DNA from: Thermohalobaculum sp963822985
GTDB lineage: Bacteria; Pseudomonadota; Alphaproteobacteria; Rhodobacterales; Rhodobacteraceae
DNA: 64,000 nucleotides
NCBI GenBank assembly: GCA_963822985.1
Contig: CAWGJU010000003.1
Location: 1-64,000, forward strand
Direction: 5' to 3'
Shown: one piece after another, positions 34,892-44,203 of the stretch
How the letters are laid out: the number at the start of each line of letters is the position of its first letter
How positions within the stretch are numbered: position 1 is the first letter of the stretch
The notes under the pieces: generated by a model
What the model was told of the DNA's origin: nothing
The model's database searches: none
Seen by the model: only the letters and a program-made list of their open reading frames with translations
Position numbers and translations under genes: made by a program

Positions 34892-35215
34892 TCAGATCGG
34901 CGCGCGCGTCGGGGCCGTAAGCGCCCTGGCCGGCAGGCGGCGGAAGACGCGGACGACGCCGATCACGGCCAGCGCAATACAGCCCAGGGATGCGGCAGAC
35001 TGTGTCAGGCCGACCCCCGAATGGCTCGAGGCCAGCCCGGCGAACAGGGAGGCGATCCCGAACGCCATAAGCGCCGTGATCGTCAGGGCCATCGTCTCCG
35101 TCCCGGCGAATCGCTGGACCCAGGACGAGCTCTCCCACCGCGTGATGACGTACTTCGCAAAGCCAACCAGCACGACGGCCGCCACCACCATGATGGTGCC
35201 GAGGATGAAGTTCAT
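34892..35215 (-). CDS. Small membrane protein, unknown
   Basis: 107 residues from ATG 35215 (MNFILGTIMVVAAVVLVGFA). There are about three transmembrane helices, the others around TMALTITALMAFGIASLFAG and SAASLGCIALAVIGVVRVF. No family recognised. A longer in-frame start would add 43 unconserved residues. Confidence 0.6.
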   Translation of the reverse strand: MNFILGTIMVVAAVVLVGFAKYVITRWESSSWVQRFAGTETMALTITALMAFGIASLFAGLASSHSGVGLTQSAASLGCIALAVIGVVRVFRRLPARALTAPTRAPI

Positions 35216-35551
35216 CGAGCGTCTCTCCACGACCCTTCGCGTCGACTGCCGAAACAGACGGTCACGATCGTTGAGGGCCACGGGGAGAGGTGCCTTTGGC
35301 GTCGTCGGCCGGCCGGCACACCGGGCGGGTCGAGAGCCCGGCATGCGCGGGAATATCTATACACTCCACGGCGATCCGGCACAATATGGGCTTTGGGAAG
35401 CACCGCCGGATCGTGACGCCCCGTTCCTTCGATGTGCCGTCACTGGCTTCCCTGACCCATCGGCAGCGCCTGTCGAAGCCGACGAGCGCCCGCTCGATGC
35501 GCCGCTCCGCGCCGACGTGTCGGCCCTGGCATGACGCCAGTCCGGCCGCGC
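35216..35551. other. Intergenic, no gene supported
   Basis: 336 bases between two minus-strand genes. Open frames exist on both strands but none has a recognisable product or ribosome site, and no hairpin with a T-run is seen. Confidence 0.5.
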
Positions 35552-35959
35552 TCACCGCCGATAGCGCGTTGTCATCGTGTAGCGGTGCCCGGGCTCGATC
35601 ATCTCCCACCGGCTGAGCCAGGTCTCGGGCTCGAACTCGTAGGCGATCTCGTAGGAGGCATCCTCCATGAACTCGAGCGCGATCGGGCGCTCGGTCAGGA
35701 AATGGTGGAAGGGCTGCCCGTCGGCATAGCGCACCTCGACGAGTTCCGGTTCGGGGAACCGCCAGAGCGAGGTTCGCTCGACAAGATAATCCTCGCCCTG
35801 AAAGCGCAGCACGCCTGTCTCGTGGCAGGTCAGCCCCTCGTCGTCTTCGACGAATGTGGCATCGCCCCAGACCTCGCCGATCAGCCCCTCGGGCTCCTTC
35901 TCGATGATCCGGACGAGCAGCCAGTTGCCCTCGAAATAGCTCTTCGTTGCGCGGATCAT
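35552..35959 (-). CDS. DUF6314 family protein
   Basis: 135 residues, no signal peptide, predicted beta-barrel (FVEDDEGLTCHETGVLRFQG, SLWRFPEPELVEVRYADG, PFHHFL). It matches DUF6314, common in alphaproteobacteria and of unknown function, possibly binding a small hydrophobic ligand. It is divergent from purB, 51 bases away. Confidence 0.82.
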   Translation of the reverse strand: MIRATKSYFEGNWLLVRIIEKEPEGLIGEVWGDATFVEDDEGLTCHETGVLRFQGEDYLVERTSLWRFPEPELVEVRYADGQPFHHFLTERPIALEFMEDASYEIAYEFEPETWLSRWEMIEPGHRYTMTTRYRR

Positions 35960-36010
35960 GCGGCTCTGCTACCCCCCGCTCCCTGCACTGATCGACCCCG
36001 AGGGCGCCCG

Positions 36011-37318
36011 ATGATCCCCCGCTATTCCCGCCCTGAGATGGCCGAGATCTGGGCGCCCCAGACCAGGTACCGTATCTGGTTCGAGATCGAGGCGCACGCG
36101 CTCGATGCCATGGTCGACCTCGGAATCGTGCCGGCCTCGGCCGCCGAAGCCGTCTGGAAGGCGCGCGACGCCAAATTCGACACCGGCCGCATCGACGCGA
36201 TCGAGCGCGAGGTCAAGCACGATGTCATCGCCTTCCTGACGCATCTGGCCGAGCATGTCGGGCCCGAGGCGCGCTTCCTGCACCAGGGGATGACCTCGTC
36301 GGACGTGCTCGACACCTGCTTCTCGGTCCAGCTGGTGCGCGCCGCCGACATCCTGCTCGACGACCTCGCGCGGCTGATGGCGGCGCTGCGCACCCGCGCC
36401 TTCGAGCACAAGGACACGCTGTGCATCGGGCGCAGCCATGGCATCCATGCCGAGCCCACCACGTTCGGGCTGAAGCTCGCCACAGCCTATGCCGAGTTCC
36501 AGCGCAACCGCGACCGGCTGCGGGCGGCGCGCCACGACATCGCCACCTGCGCCATCTCGGGCGCCGTCGGCACCTTCGCCAGCGTCGACCCGGCCGTCGA
36601 GGCGCATGTCGCGGCGCAGCTCGGCCTCGACCCCGAGCCGATCTCGACCCAGGTGATCCCGCGCGACCGGCACGCGTTCTTCTTTTGCACGCTGGGGGTC
36701 ATCGCCTCGTCCGTGGAGCGCGTGGCGACCGAGATACGCCACCTCCAGCGCACCGAGGTGGGCGAGGCCGAGGAATTCTTCTCGCCCGGCCAGAAGGGCT
36801 CGTCGGCCATGCCGCACAAGCGCAACCCGGTGTTGAGCGAGAACCTGACCGGGCTCGCCCGCCTGGTGCGTGCTTATGCCGTCCCGGCCATGGAGGACGT
36901 CGCCCTCTGGCACGAGCGCGACATCAGCCACTCCTCGGTCGAGCGCAACATCGGCCCGGACGCGACCGTCACCCTCGACTTCGCGCTGGCCCGGCTAACC
37001 GGCATCATCGAGAACCTCGTCGTCTATCCCGACCGGATGCGCAAGAACCTCGAGCGCACGCGCGGCCTCGTGCACTCGCAGCGCGTGCTCCTGGCGTTGA
37101 CCCAGGCGGGGCTCAGCCGCGAGGCCGCCTACGCCGTCGTCCAGCGCAACGCCATGCAAAGCTGGCAGTCCTGCACCGATTTCCTCCAGGCGCTCAAGGC
37201 CGACCCGGAGGTGACGGCGGCGCTCGACCTGACCGTGCTCGAGGGGCTGTTCGACCACGCCCACCACACCGCCCACGTCGACACGATCTTCGAGCGGGTC
37301 TTCGGCGGCACCGAGTGA
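36011..37318 (+). CDS. purB: Adenylosuccinate lyase
   Basis: 435 residues of the fumarase/aspartase superfamily. GRSHGIHAEP holds the general acid His143, TSSD is at 95-98, and the signature SSAMPHKRNP at 264-273 carries the catalytic Ser. PurB acts twice in purine synthesis, releasing fumarate from SAICAR and adenylosuccinate. It is separated by about 4.3 kb from purC-purS-purQ-purL on the same strand. Confidence 0.97.
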   Translation: MIPRYSRPEMAEIWAPQTRYRIWFEIEAHALDAMVDLGIVPASAAEAVWKARDAKFDTGRIDAIEREVKHDVIAFLTHLAEHVGPEARFLHQGMTSSDVLDTCFSVQLVRAADILLDDLARLMAALRTRAFEHKDTLCIGRSHGIHAEPTTFGLKLATAYAEFQRNRDRLRAARHDIATCAISGAVGTFASVDPAVEAHVAAQLGLDPEPISTQVIPRDRHAFFFCTLGVIASSVERVATEIRHLQRTEVGEAEEFFSPGQKGSSAMPHKRNPVLSENLTGLARLVRAYAVPAMEDVALWHERDISHSSVERNIGPDATVTLDFALARLTGIIENLVVYPDRMRKNLERTRGLVHSQRVLLALTQAGLSREAAYAVVQRNAMQSWQSCTDFLQALKADPEVTAALDLTVLEGLFDHAHHTAHVDTIFERVFGGTE

Positions 37319-37337
37319 CGCGGGAAGCCGGCACGCC

Positions 37338-38207
37338 ATGACCTCGCCCGCCGCCGGCATCGCGCTCATGGCGCTCGCCATGGTGCTGCTGCCGGCCGGC
37401 GACGCCTGCGCCAAGCACCTGACGGCGATCACCGGCTATGGCGCGGGCTTCCTGGCCTGGTCGCGCTTCGTCGTGGGCCTCGCCCTCGTCGGGCCGGCGG
37501 CCGCGGCCACCGGCCAGCTGCGCGGGCTCGGCCCCTCGTTCCTGCTCCGCCAGGCGATCCGCGGGGGGCTGGTCGCCAGCGCCATCACCTGCGTCATCAA
37601 CGCGGTCAAGTCGGCGCCGCTCGCCGATGTCTACGGCGCCTTCTTCGTCGGCCCGACCGCCGCCATCGTGCTCGCCCGCCTGCTGCTGAAGGAAATGGTG
37701 CGCCCGCGCGAATGGGCGGCCGTCCTGCTGGGCTTTGCCGGCGTCCTGCTGATCGTCCGGCCGACGGGCACGGTCGGCGCCGGGCTCCTCTGGGCGTTGG
37801 CCGCCGGCCTTTGCTTCGGCGGCTTTCTCGTCGCCACTCGCTGGGCCGCAGGCACCGCCCCGCCGCTGGCCCAGCTGACCGGGCAGCTCTTCTTCGGCTT
37901 CGCCTTCCTCGCTCCCCTCGGCATCGGCGATTTCAGCCGGCTCGGCATCGAGGCGCCGGGCTGGCTGATCGCCATGGCGCTCTTCTCCGCGCTCGCCAAC
38001 CTGCTGCAGCTCCTTGCCGTCAGGCACGCGCAGGCGGTCATGCTGGCGCCCGTCGTCTACCTGCAGCTGGTCGCCGCGACCGCCTTTGGCTGGGCGCTCT
38101 TCGGTGACCGGCCGGATGGCTGGACCTTTGCCGGCCTCGCCGTCATCCTCATGGCGGGCCTCGCCCGCGTGCCGCTCGGGCGCGCGCGCAGGAGGCTGCC
38201 GCGCTGA
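37338..38207 (+). CDS. DMT/EamA-family transporter
   Basis: 289 residues with about ten transmembrane helices in two EamA repeats. The second starts near GLLWALAAGLCFGGFLVATR. It begins 19 bases after purB. Substrate unknown; relatives export metabolites or amino acids. It ends in a positively charged tail (GRARRRLPR). Confidence 0.9.
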   Translation: MTSPAAGIALMALAMVLLPAGDACAKHLTAITGYGAGFLAWSRFVVGLALVGPAAAATGQLRGLGPSFLLRQAIRGGLVASAITCVINAVKSAPLADVYGAFFVGPTAAIVLARLLLKEMVRPREWAAVLLGFAGVLLIVRPTGTVGAGLLWALAAGLCFGGFLVATRWAAGTAPPLAQLTGQLFFGFAFLAPLGIGDFSRLGIEAPGWLIAMALFSALANLLQLLAVRHAQAVMLAPVVYLQLVAATAFGWALFGDRPDGWTFAGLAVILMAGLARVPLGRARRRLPR

Positions 38208-38301
38208 GGCGCCCTGCCGAGACCGCCCCCGTCGAGGCTGGCCGGCGGTCCGCCCCGCGCCATATTCCCGGGCAATGTCCCCGGCCGAGGAGGATCCGCC
38301 C

Positions 38302-38856
38302 ATGCACATCGCCATGACCCGCCGCCGGTTCGCCGCCCTGCTGGCAGCCGCGCCGCTCGCCTTCGGGGCACGCGTGGCCCTGGCGGCGAACGCGCACGAT
38401 TTCGCCTTCGACGACATAGACGAGGCGGGAGAGCTGCGCCTCGCCGACTTCGCCGGCCGCCCGGTGCTGGTGGTCAACACCGCCTCGCGCTGCGGCTACA
38501 CCTACCAGTACGACGCGCTGCAGGCGCTCTACGACCGCTATCGTGACCGGGGCCTCGTGGTGCTGGGCGTGCCCTCGGACGACTTTAACCAGGAGCTGGC
38601 GAGCGCGGCCGAGGTGAAGGACTTCTGCGCCGTCAACTTCGCCATCGACTTTCCCATGACGGCGATCACGCATGTGGCCGGCGCCGACGCGCACCCCTTC
38701 TACTCCTGGGCCGCCGCTCGGGCCGGTGCGCCGCGCTGGAACTTCCACAAATACCTGCTGGGCCCGGACGGCGAACTCGTCGCCGCCTTCCCGACCCGGA
38801 CCGAGCCCGACGCGCCGGAGGTCCGCCAGGCGATCGAGAACCTGCTCGGCGGCTAG
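38302..38856 (+). CDS. Exported glutathione-peroxidase-family protein
   Basis: 184 residues. A twin-arginine-like signal (MTRRRFAALLAAAPLAFGAR, cleavage near ALA-AN) precedes the GPx core: VVNTASRCGYTYQY with the peroxidatic Cys64, and RWNFHKYLLGPDG with the Trp-Asn pair. The usual FPCNQF segment is VPSDDFNQE, so the catalytic Gln is replaced by Asp. It is probably a periplasmic thiol peroxidase. GAGGAGG precedes the ATG. The stop overlaps the stop of the opposing photolyase-like gene by 4 bases. Confidence 0.88.
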   Translation: MHIAMTRRRFAALLAAAPLAFGARVALAANAHDFAFDDIDEAGELRLADFAGRPVLVVNTASRCGYTYQYDALQALYDRYRDRGLVVLGVPSDDFNQELASAAEVKDFCAVNFAIDFPMTAITHVAGADAHPFYSWAAARAGAPRWNFHKYLLGPDGELVAAFPTRTEPDAPEVRQAIENLLGG

Positions 38857-40361
38857 CCGAGGCGCCGGCGCAGCGCCTCGGCGCCGCGCCGGATCTCGCG
38901 CATCTGGTCCTCGGGCTTGGCATCGAGATTGCGCACCTGCATACGCATGCGCGTATTCCGGACGAATTGGGCGCGGTGGCAGGCGAGGAAATCCCAGTAG
39001 AGCACCGTGAACGGGCAGGCATCCGCGCCGACCGCCTTCTTGGGGTTGTAGCGGCAGCCGCCGCAATGATCCGACATCCGATCGATATAGGCGCCGGAGG
39101 CAGCATAGGGCTTGGTGCCGACGATCCCGCCATCGCCGTGCTGGCTCATCCCCAGCGTGTTCGGCAGGCTGACCCAGTCGACCGCGTCGTTGTAGAGTTC
39201 CATGTGCCATTGGTGGAACCGGTAGGGGTGCGCCCCCCACAGAAGTGCGAAGAGCCCCATCACCATCAGCCGCTGGATGTGATGCGCATAGCCCGTCTCG
39301 ATCAGCCCGCCGAGCGCGTCGCCCAGGCAGGCCATCTCAGTCTCGCCCGTCCAGTAGAACCCGGGCAGCTCCGCCCGTGCGTCGAGCGCGTTCAACCCCG
39401 CATAGCCCGGCATCTCGGTCCAGTAGACGCAGCGCACGAATTCGCGCCAGCCGAGGATCTGGCGGACAAACCCCTCGACGGCGTTGAGCGGCGCCCTGCC
39501 CGCTTCATAGGCGGCGATGGCGCGCGCGCAGACCTCGCGCGGGTCGAGCAGCTTGAGGTTCAGGCAGGCCGACAGCCGCGAATGCCATAGCGTCCGCTGC
39601 CCCGTCGCCATGGCGTCCTGAAAGTCGCCGAAATGGACCAGCCGCTCGCCCACGAACCGGTCGAGATGCTCCAGCGCCGCCGCGCGCGTCACCGGCTCGG
39701 CGAACCCCTCGGTGCTGCCCGGCGCGTCGGGGAACAGCCGCTCGACGGTGTGCATGACCTCGCGCGTGATCGCGTCGGGCGGCGATCCCGGCCGCGCCGG
39801 CGTGAAGCCCGGCCCGTCGCTGCCAAAGCTCCTGCGGTTCTGCCGGTCGAGGTTCCAGGCGCCGCCGACGGGCTCGGCGCCCTCCATCAGCCAGCCCTTA
39901 CGCCGCCGCTGCCAGCGGTAGAAATCCTCCAGCACCAGCCGCTTGCGCCCGTCGCGCCAGGCCTGGAACTCGGCCGGGTCGACCAGGAAATGCCTGTCGG
40001 GGTGGACCTCCAGATCGGGGAACCGGCCGCGCAGCGCCTGCAGCACGCGCCAGTCGCCGGGCTGGGTGACGTGCCGCCGCTCGGCCGGCACCCGCGCGAT
40101 CCCGTCGGCCAGCGTCGCCGCGGGCTCGGCGCCGTCGATCGGAAAGTAGTGGACGGTCCACCCCTTGGCGCGCAGCGCGTCGCGGAAATGCCTCATGGCC
40201 GCGAAGAACAGCACCAGCCGCTTCTTGGCCTGGCGCAGATAGCCGGCCTCCTCGCGCGCCTCGACCATGACGACGGCGTCACGCGCCGGGTCGAAGCCCT
40301 CGAACACGGCCGCCCCGGCGTCGAGCTGGTCGCCCAGAACGATGATCAGACGACGGGTCAT
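38853..40361 (-). CDS. Cryptochrome/photolyase family protein, FeS type
   Basis: 502 residues of the FeS-BCP (CryB/PhrB) group. The N-terminal Rossmann part (RRLIIVLGDQLD) may bind an antenna chromophore. The FAD domain contains GWREFVRCVYW and SLPNTLGMSQHGDGG. Cysteines 311, 433, 436 (CGGC) and 449 (ACPF) are placed as in the 4Fe-4S ligand set. Members repair (6-4) photoproducts or act in light sensing. Confidence 0.93.
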   Translation of the reverse strand: MTRRLIIVLGDQLDAGAAVFEGFDPARDAVVMVEAREEAGYLRQAKKRLVLFFAAMRHFRDALRAKGWTVHYFPIDGAEPAATLADGIARVPAERRHVTQPGDWRVLQALRGRFPDLEVHPDRHFLVDPAEFQAWRDGRKRLVLEDFYRWQRRRKGWLMEGAEPVGGAWNLDRQNRRSFGSDGPGFTPARPGSPPDAITREVMHTVERLFPDAPGSTEGFAEPVTRAAALEHLDRFVGERLVHFGDFQDAMATGQRTLWHSRLSACLNLKLLDPREVCARAIAAYEAGRAPLNAVEGFVRQILGWREFVRCVYWTEMPGYAGLNALDARAELPGFYWTGETEMACLGDALGGLIETGYAHHIQRLMVMGLFALLWGAHPYRFHQWHMELYNDAVDWVSLPNTLGMSQHGDGGIVGTKPYAASGAYIDRMSDHCGGCRYNPKKAVGADACPFTVLYWDFLACHRAQFVRNTRMRMQVRNLDAKPEDQMREIRRGAEALRRRLG

Positions 40362-40429
40362 GGCGAGCTCCGGCGGATCGCGCCCTGTCGGCGCGGATTG
40401 ATTTCGCCAAGCTAGTGCGCTAGCGCCCC

Positions 40430-41086
40430 GTGTCCCGTTCCCGTGTCCCGTCGAAAGAGCTTCTCGTCCGCATGCGCGTCCTGCTCCCCGCCGTCCTCGC
40501 CATGGCCGCCATCGTGGTGGCCTCGAATATCCTCGTGCAATTCCTGCTCGGCGACTGGCTGACCTGGGGCGCGCTGACCTATCCCTTCGCCTTTCTGGTG
40601 ACCGATCTGACGAACCGCTTTCACGGGGCCGCGGCGGCCCGGCGCGTCGTGTTGGCAGGCTTTGTAGTCGGCCTCGCCTGCTCGGGCATCGGCACGCAGA
40701 TTCAGGGAGAGTTCGGGCCTCTCGTTACCTGGCGCATCGCCGTCGGCTCGGCGACGGCCTTCCTTGCCGCGCAGCTTCTCGACGTCGCGATTTTCAACCG
40801 GCTGCGGCGCGGCTCGTGGTGGCGGGCGCCTTTCATGTCGACGCTCGTGGGATCGAGCCTCGACACCGCGCTTTTCTTTACCATCGCGTTTTCGGCGTCG
40901 CTGGCCTGGATCGATCCGGCCAACGACATCTCCTGGGCGAACGAGGTGCTGCCGCTACTGGGTGCGGGGCCGCCCGTGCCCCTCTGGATCAGCCTCGGGC
41001 TCGCCGATTTCGGCGTGAAGCTCGCGCTCGCCGTGCTGGCGCTGATCCCCTTCCGGCTGCTGGTCGCCCGGCTGACCCCGCGCTGA
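40430..41086 (+). CDS. yhhQ: Queuosine precursor transporter YhhQ family
   Basis: 218 residues from GTG 40430, or 204 from ATG 40472 (MRVLLPAVLAMAAIVVASNI); neither has a strong ribosome site. Six hydrophobic helices carry the family pattern ASNILVQF, LTYPFAFLVTDLTNRFHG and VGSSLDTALFFTIAF. YhhQ imports preQ0/preQ1 for queuosine. QueA, a late queuosine enzyme, and tRNA-Tyr(GTA), a queuosine-bearing tRNA, lie in the same window. Confidence 0.9.
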   Translation: MSRSRVPSKELLVRMRVLLPAVLAMAAIVVASNILVQFLLGDWLTWGALTYPFAFLVTDLTNRFHGAAAARRVVLAGFVVGLACSGIGTQIQGEFGPLVTWRIAVGSATAFLAAQLLDVAIFNRLRRGSWWRAPFMSTLVGSSLDTALFFTIAFSASLAWIDPANDISWANEVLPLLGAGPPVPLWISLGLADFGVKLALAVLALIPFRLLVARLTPR

Positions 41087-41098
41087 CGCCCGGCCGCC

Positions 41099-41428
41099 TC
41101 AGCCCGCCTCGTCCATCAGCTGCGCCTTCGCCTCGGCCAGCAGCTGGGTCATCTGGCTGCGGATCTCGGCCTCCGGGACGGCGACGCCCTTCGCCTCGAA
41201 GTCGCCGTTCACCTTGCGGAACACGTCCTCGTCGCCCTTCTCGGCGAAATCGGCGAAGACGACCTGCTGGGCATAGGTCTTGGCCTCGTCCGCATCGGTG
41301 ATGCCCAGCTTCTGCGCCGCCCACAGGCCCAGCAGCCGGTTGCGCCGCGCCTCGGCCTTGAACTGCATCTCCTCGTCATGGGCGAACTTGCGCTCGAACC
41401 CCTGCTCGCGGTCCTTCAACGATGTCAT
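41099..41428 (-). CDS. F1-ATPase inhibitor zeta subunit (DUF1476)
   Basis: 109 residues. MTSLKDREQGFERKFAHDEE is the conserved inhibitory N-terminus, followed by a four-helix bundle (RRNRLLGLWAAQKLG, DADEAKTYAQQVVFADF). This alphaproteobacteria-specific protein binds the F1 part of ATP synthase and blocks ATP hydrolysis, as shown in Paracoccus. It is divergent from purC. Confidence 0.93.
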   Translation of the reverse strand: MTSLKDREQGFERKFAHDEEMQFKAEARRNRLLGLWAAQKLGITDADEAKTYAQQVVFADFAEKGDEDVFRKVNGDFEAKGVAVPEAEIRSQMTQLLAEAKAQLMDEAG

Positions 41429-41543
41429 GACGGCTTCGCCTCCCTGAAACCTTCTCTCGCGTTCAATCTAGGGAAATCGCCAGCGAGAGCAATGCGGCGA
41501 TGCGCCGAAGAGGCGCGGCGCTCCGACAACGCCCGGCCCCGGC

Positions 41544-41575
41544 GCTGGCCCGCTACTGGCCCGCTACTGGCCCGG
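41544..41575. repeat. Tandem repeat upstream of purC
   Basis: TGGCCCGCTAC occurs twice in tandem and a third unit begins (TGGCCCGGG), in the leader between DUF1476 and purC. Possibly a slippage tract or a regulatory site. Confidence 0.6.
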
Positions 41576-41662
41576 GCCTTGGCAAGAAAGTTCTCAGCAC
41601 CTATAGCAAGGCTGAAAGCTGCGGGCATTTCCCGCGCTCTGTTCCCTAAAGGGAGAACGCCC

Positions 41663-42424
41663 ATGGCGCGGCGCAGGCTCGTATATGAGGGCAAGGCGAA
41701 GATTCTCTACGAAGGCCCCGAGCCCGGCACGCTGATCCAGCACTTCAAGGACGACGCGACCGCCTTCAACGCCCAGAAAAAGGACGTGATCGACGGCAAG
41801 GGCGTGCTGAACAACCGCATCTCCGAGCACATCATGACGGCGCTGACCGCGATCGGCGTGCCGAACCACTTCATCCGCCGTCTCAACATGCGCGAGCAAC
41901 TGATCCGCGCCGTCGAGATGATCCCGCTCGAGGTCGTCGTCCGCAACATCGCGGCGGGCTCGCTCAGCACGCGGCTTGGCATCGACGAGGGCACCGCCCT
42001 GCCCCGCCCGATCATCGAGTTCTACCTGAAGGACGACGCGCTCGGCGACCCGATGGTCACCGAGGAGCACATCGCCGCCTTCAACTGGGCCGGCCAGCAG
42101 GACATCGACGACATCATCGCGCTGGCATTGCGCGTCAACGACTTCCTCTCGGGCCTGTTCATCGGCGTCGGCATCAAGCTCGTCGACTTCAAGATCGAGT
42201 GCGGCCGCATCTGGGAGGGCGACTTCCAGCGGGTTATCGTCGCCGACGAGATCAGCCCGGATTCCTGCCGTCTCTGGGACGCCAAGACCGGGCAAAAGCT
42301 CGACAAGGACGTCTTCCGCCGCGACCTCGGCAGCCTGTCGGACGCCTATACCGAGGTCGCCCGCCGCCTAGGCATCCTGCCCGAGGGCGGCCGCGCCCGC
42401 TCGGGGCCGAAACTGGTGCACTGA
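41663..42424 (+). CDS. purC: SAICAR synthase
   Basis: 253 residues. MARRRLVYEGKAKILYEGPE has the YEGKAK nucleotide loop. Then DDATAFNAQKK, RNIAAGSLSTRLGI, LVDFKIECGR and VADEISPDSCRLWD, all family signatures. It joins aspartate to CAIR using ATP, directly upstream of the PurB step. AGGGAGA precedes the ATG at 41663. First of the purC-ceramidase-purS-purQ series. Confidence 0.97.
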   Translation: MARRRLVYEGKAKILYEGPEPGTLIQHFKDDATAFNAQKKDVIDGKGVLNNRISEHIMTALTAIGVPNHFIRRLNMREQLIRAVEMIPLEVVVRNIAAGSLSTRLGIDEGTALPRPIIEFYLKDDALGDPMVTEEHIAAFNWAGQQDIDDIIALALRVNDFLSGLFIGVGIKLVDFKIECGRIWEGDFQRVIVADEISPDSCRLWDAKTGQKLDKDVFRRDLGSLSDAYTEVARRLGILPEGGRARSGPKLVH

Positions 42425-42498
42425 GGCCACCGCAACACGGGTCTTTCACCCGCGGCCCGAAGCCCTAGATGCCGGCGCAGGCAGATAGGGTGCGAGGC

Positions 42499-43188
42499 AT
42501 GAACTGGACCCGGCAGATCGACGGCTATTGCGAGCGCCTCGGCCCCGGCTATTGGGCCGAGCCGCTGAACGCCGCGACGAACGCCGCCTTCATCCTCGCG
42601 GCCGTTGTCGGACTCTGGCTCGCGCTGCGCTCGGGCCGGCTCGACGGGCCCGTCGCCTGGCTGATCGCCGTGACCTTCGCCGTCGGCACCGGCTCGTTCC
42701 TCTTCCACACGCACGCCACCGTCTGGGCGGCGATGACCGACACGACGCCGATCGGCGTCTTCATTCTCAGCTATATCGCCATCGCCATGAACCGCTTCGC
42801 CGGCTTCGGCTGGGGCCGCTCGCTGCTGCTGATGCTCGCCTTCCTCGCCGGGATGGTGGCGCTCTCGGCGTTGCTGCGCGTTACGCTCGCGCCGCTGATC
42901 GGCGGCTCGACCAGCTATGTGCCGGCGCTCGCGGCGCTGCTCGGCGTCGGTCTCTGGCTGCGCGCCCGAGCGCACCCCGCAGGAAGCTGGCTGCTGGCCG
43001 CCGCCGGCACCTTCACCGTCTCGCTGACCTTCCGGGCGCTCGACGCCCCGCTCTGCGAGGAATGGCCCGTTGGCACCCACTTCCTGTGGCACCTGCTGAA
43101 CGGCACCGTGCTCGGCCTGCTGCTCGTCGCCGTCATCCGGCACGGGGCGCGCCCCTGGCGCCTTGCCGCCCGCGCCGGCATCGCGTAA
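42499..43188 (+). CDS. Ceramidase-like membrane protein
   Basis: 229 residues with about seven helices. CERLGPGYWAEPLNAATN, GTGSFLFHTHATVWAAMTDT and GTHFLWHLLNG supply the Cys/Glu/Asn start, the His/Asp pair and the final His pair of the alkaline ceramidase/CREST superfamily, which binds zinc in the membrane. The substrate in bacteria is unknown. It sits between purC and purS on the same strand. Confidence 0.87.
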   Translation: MNWTRQIDGYCERLGPGYWAEPLNAATNAAFILAAVVGLWLALRSGRLDGPVAWLIAVTFAVGTGSFLFHTHATVWAAMTDTTPIGVFILSYIAIAMNRFAGFGWGRSLLLMLAFLAGMVALSALLRVTLAPLIGGSTSYVPALAALLGVGLWLRARAHPAGSWLLAAAGTFTVSLTFRALDAPLCEEWPVGTHFLWHLLNGTVLGLLLVAVIRHGARPWRLAARAGIA

Positions 43189-43221
43189 GCCGCGCGCGAC
43201 CACCCGAGGGAGCCCCCGCCC

Positions 43222-43461
43222 ATGCACGCCCGCGTCCACGTCACGCTCCGCCCCGGCGTCCTCGACCCGCAGGGCGAGGCAATCCGCCACGCGCTCTCGG
43301 CCATGGGCTTCGCCGGCGTCGAGGGCGTCCGCCAGGGCAAGGTGATCGACCTCGAGCTCGCCGAGACCGACGCCGAGGCGGCCCGCGCCAAGGTGGCCGA
43401 GATGTGCGAAAAGCTGCTCGCCAACACGGTGATCGAGGACTACCGGATCGACATCAGCTGA
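43222..43461 (+). CDS. purS: FGAM synthase subunit PurS
   Basis: 79 residues, the full length of PurS (ARVHVTLRPGVLDPQGEAIR...). PurS dimers bridge PurL and PurQ in the three-protein FGAM synthase. GGAG lies upstream of the ATG. 37 bases separate it from purQ. Confidence 0.95.
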   Translation: MHARVHVTLRPGVLDPQGEAIRHALSAMGFAGVEGVRQGKVIDLELAETDAEAARAKVAEMCEKLLANTVIEDYRIDIS

Positions 43462-43498
43462 CGCCGGCCCGCCGGTGTCCACCTCGCGAGGCGCTGCA

Positions 43499-44203
43499 AT
43501 GAAGACCGCCGTCATCGTCTTTCCCGGCTCGAACTGCGACCGCGACCTCGCCACAGCCCTCGGCCAGGCCGCCGGCCGCCCGGCGCAGATGGTCTGGCAC
43601 AAGGAGACGGCGCTGCCGCCGGGGCTCGACCTCGTCGCCGTGCCGGGCGGCTTCTCATTTGGCGACTATCTGCGCTCGGGCGCCATCGCCGCGCGTTCGC
43701 CGATCATGCGCGCGGTCGTCGACTTCGCCGGCCGCGGCGGCACCGTGCTCGGCATCTGCAACGGCTTCCAGGTGCTGATCGAGGCAGGCCTGCTGCCGGG
43801 CGCGCTGATGCGCAATGCCGGCCTCAAATTCGTCTGCCGCGACGTGCATTTGCGCGTCGAGACCTCGGACAGCCCCTTTACGTGCGCGCTGAACGCCGGC
43901 GCGGTGCTCCGCGTGCCCGTCGCCCACCATGACGGCAACTACCTCGCCGACCCGCAGATGCTGGCGCGGCTGCGCGACGAGGACCGTGTCGCCTTCCGGT
44001 ACTGCCGCCCGGACGGCTCAACCGCTGAGGGCGGGCGCGAGAACCCGAACGGCTCCCTTGACGACATCGCCGGCGTGCTCAGCCCCAACCGCCGCGTGCT
44101 CGGCATGATGCCCCACCCCGAACGGCTCGCCGACCCCGCGCTCGGCGGCACTGACGGCACCGGCGTCTTCCGCAGCCTGCTGCGCGCCACGGAACCCGCC
44201 TGA
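43499..44203 (+). CDS. purQ: FGAM synthase glutaminase subunit PurQ
   Basis: 234 residues, a class I glutamine amidotransferase. The nucleophile is Cys87 in LGICNGFQVL, with the His/Glu pair in MMPHPERLAD; VFPGSNCDRD is the usual start. It supplies ammonia to PurL. Its stop overlaps the ATG of a small lipoprotein gene (TGATG). Confidence 0.96.
   Translation: MKTAVIVFPGSNCDRDLATALGQAAGRPAQMVWHKETALPPGLDLVAVPGGFSFGDYLRSGAIAARSPIMRAVVDFAGRGGTVLGICNGFQVLIEAGLLPGALMRNAGLKFVCRDVHLRVETSDSPFTCALNAGAVLRVPVAHHDGNYLADPQMLARLRDEDRVAFRYCRPDGSTAEGGRENPNGSLDDIAGVLSPNRRVLGMMPHPERLADPALGGTDGTGVFRSLLRATEPA

Noticed and set aside
35262..35609. Minus-strand open frame of about 115 codons between two small genes
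   Set aside because: No conserved features and it overlaps the end of the DUF6314 gene, which is on the same strand in another frame.
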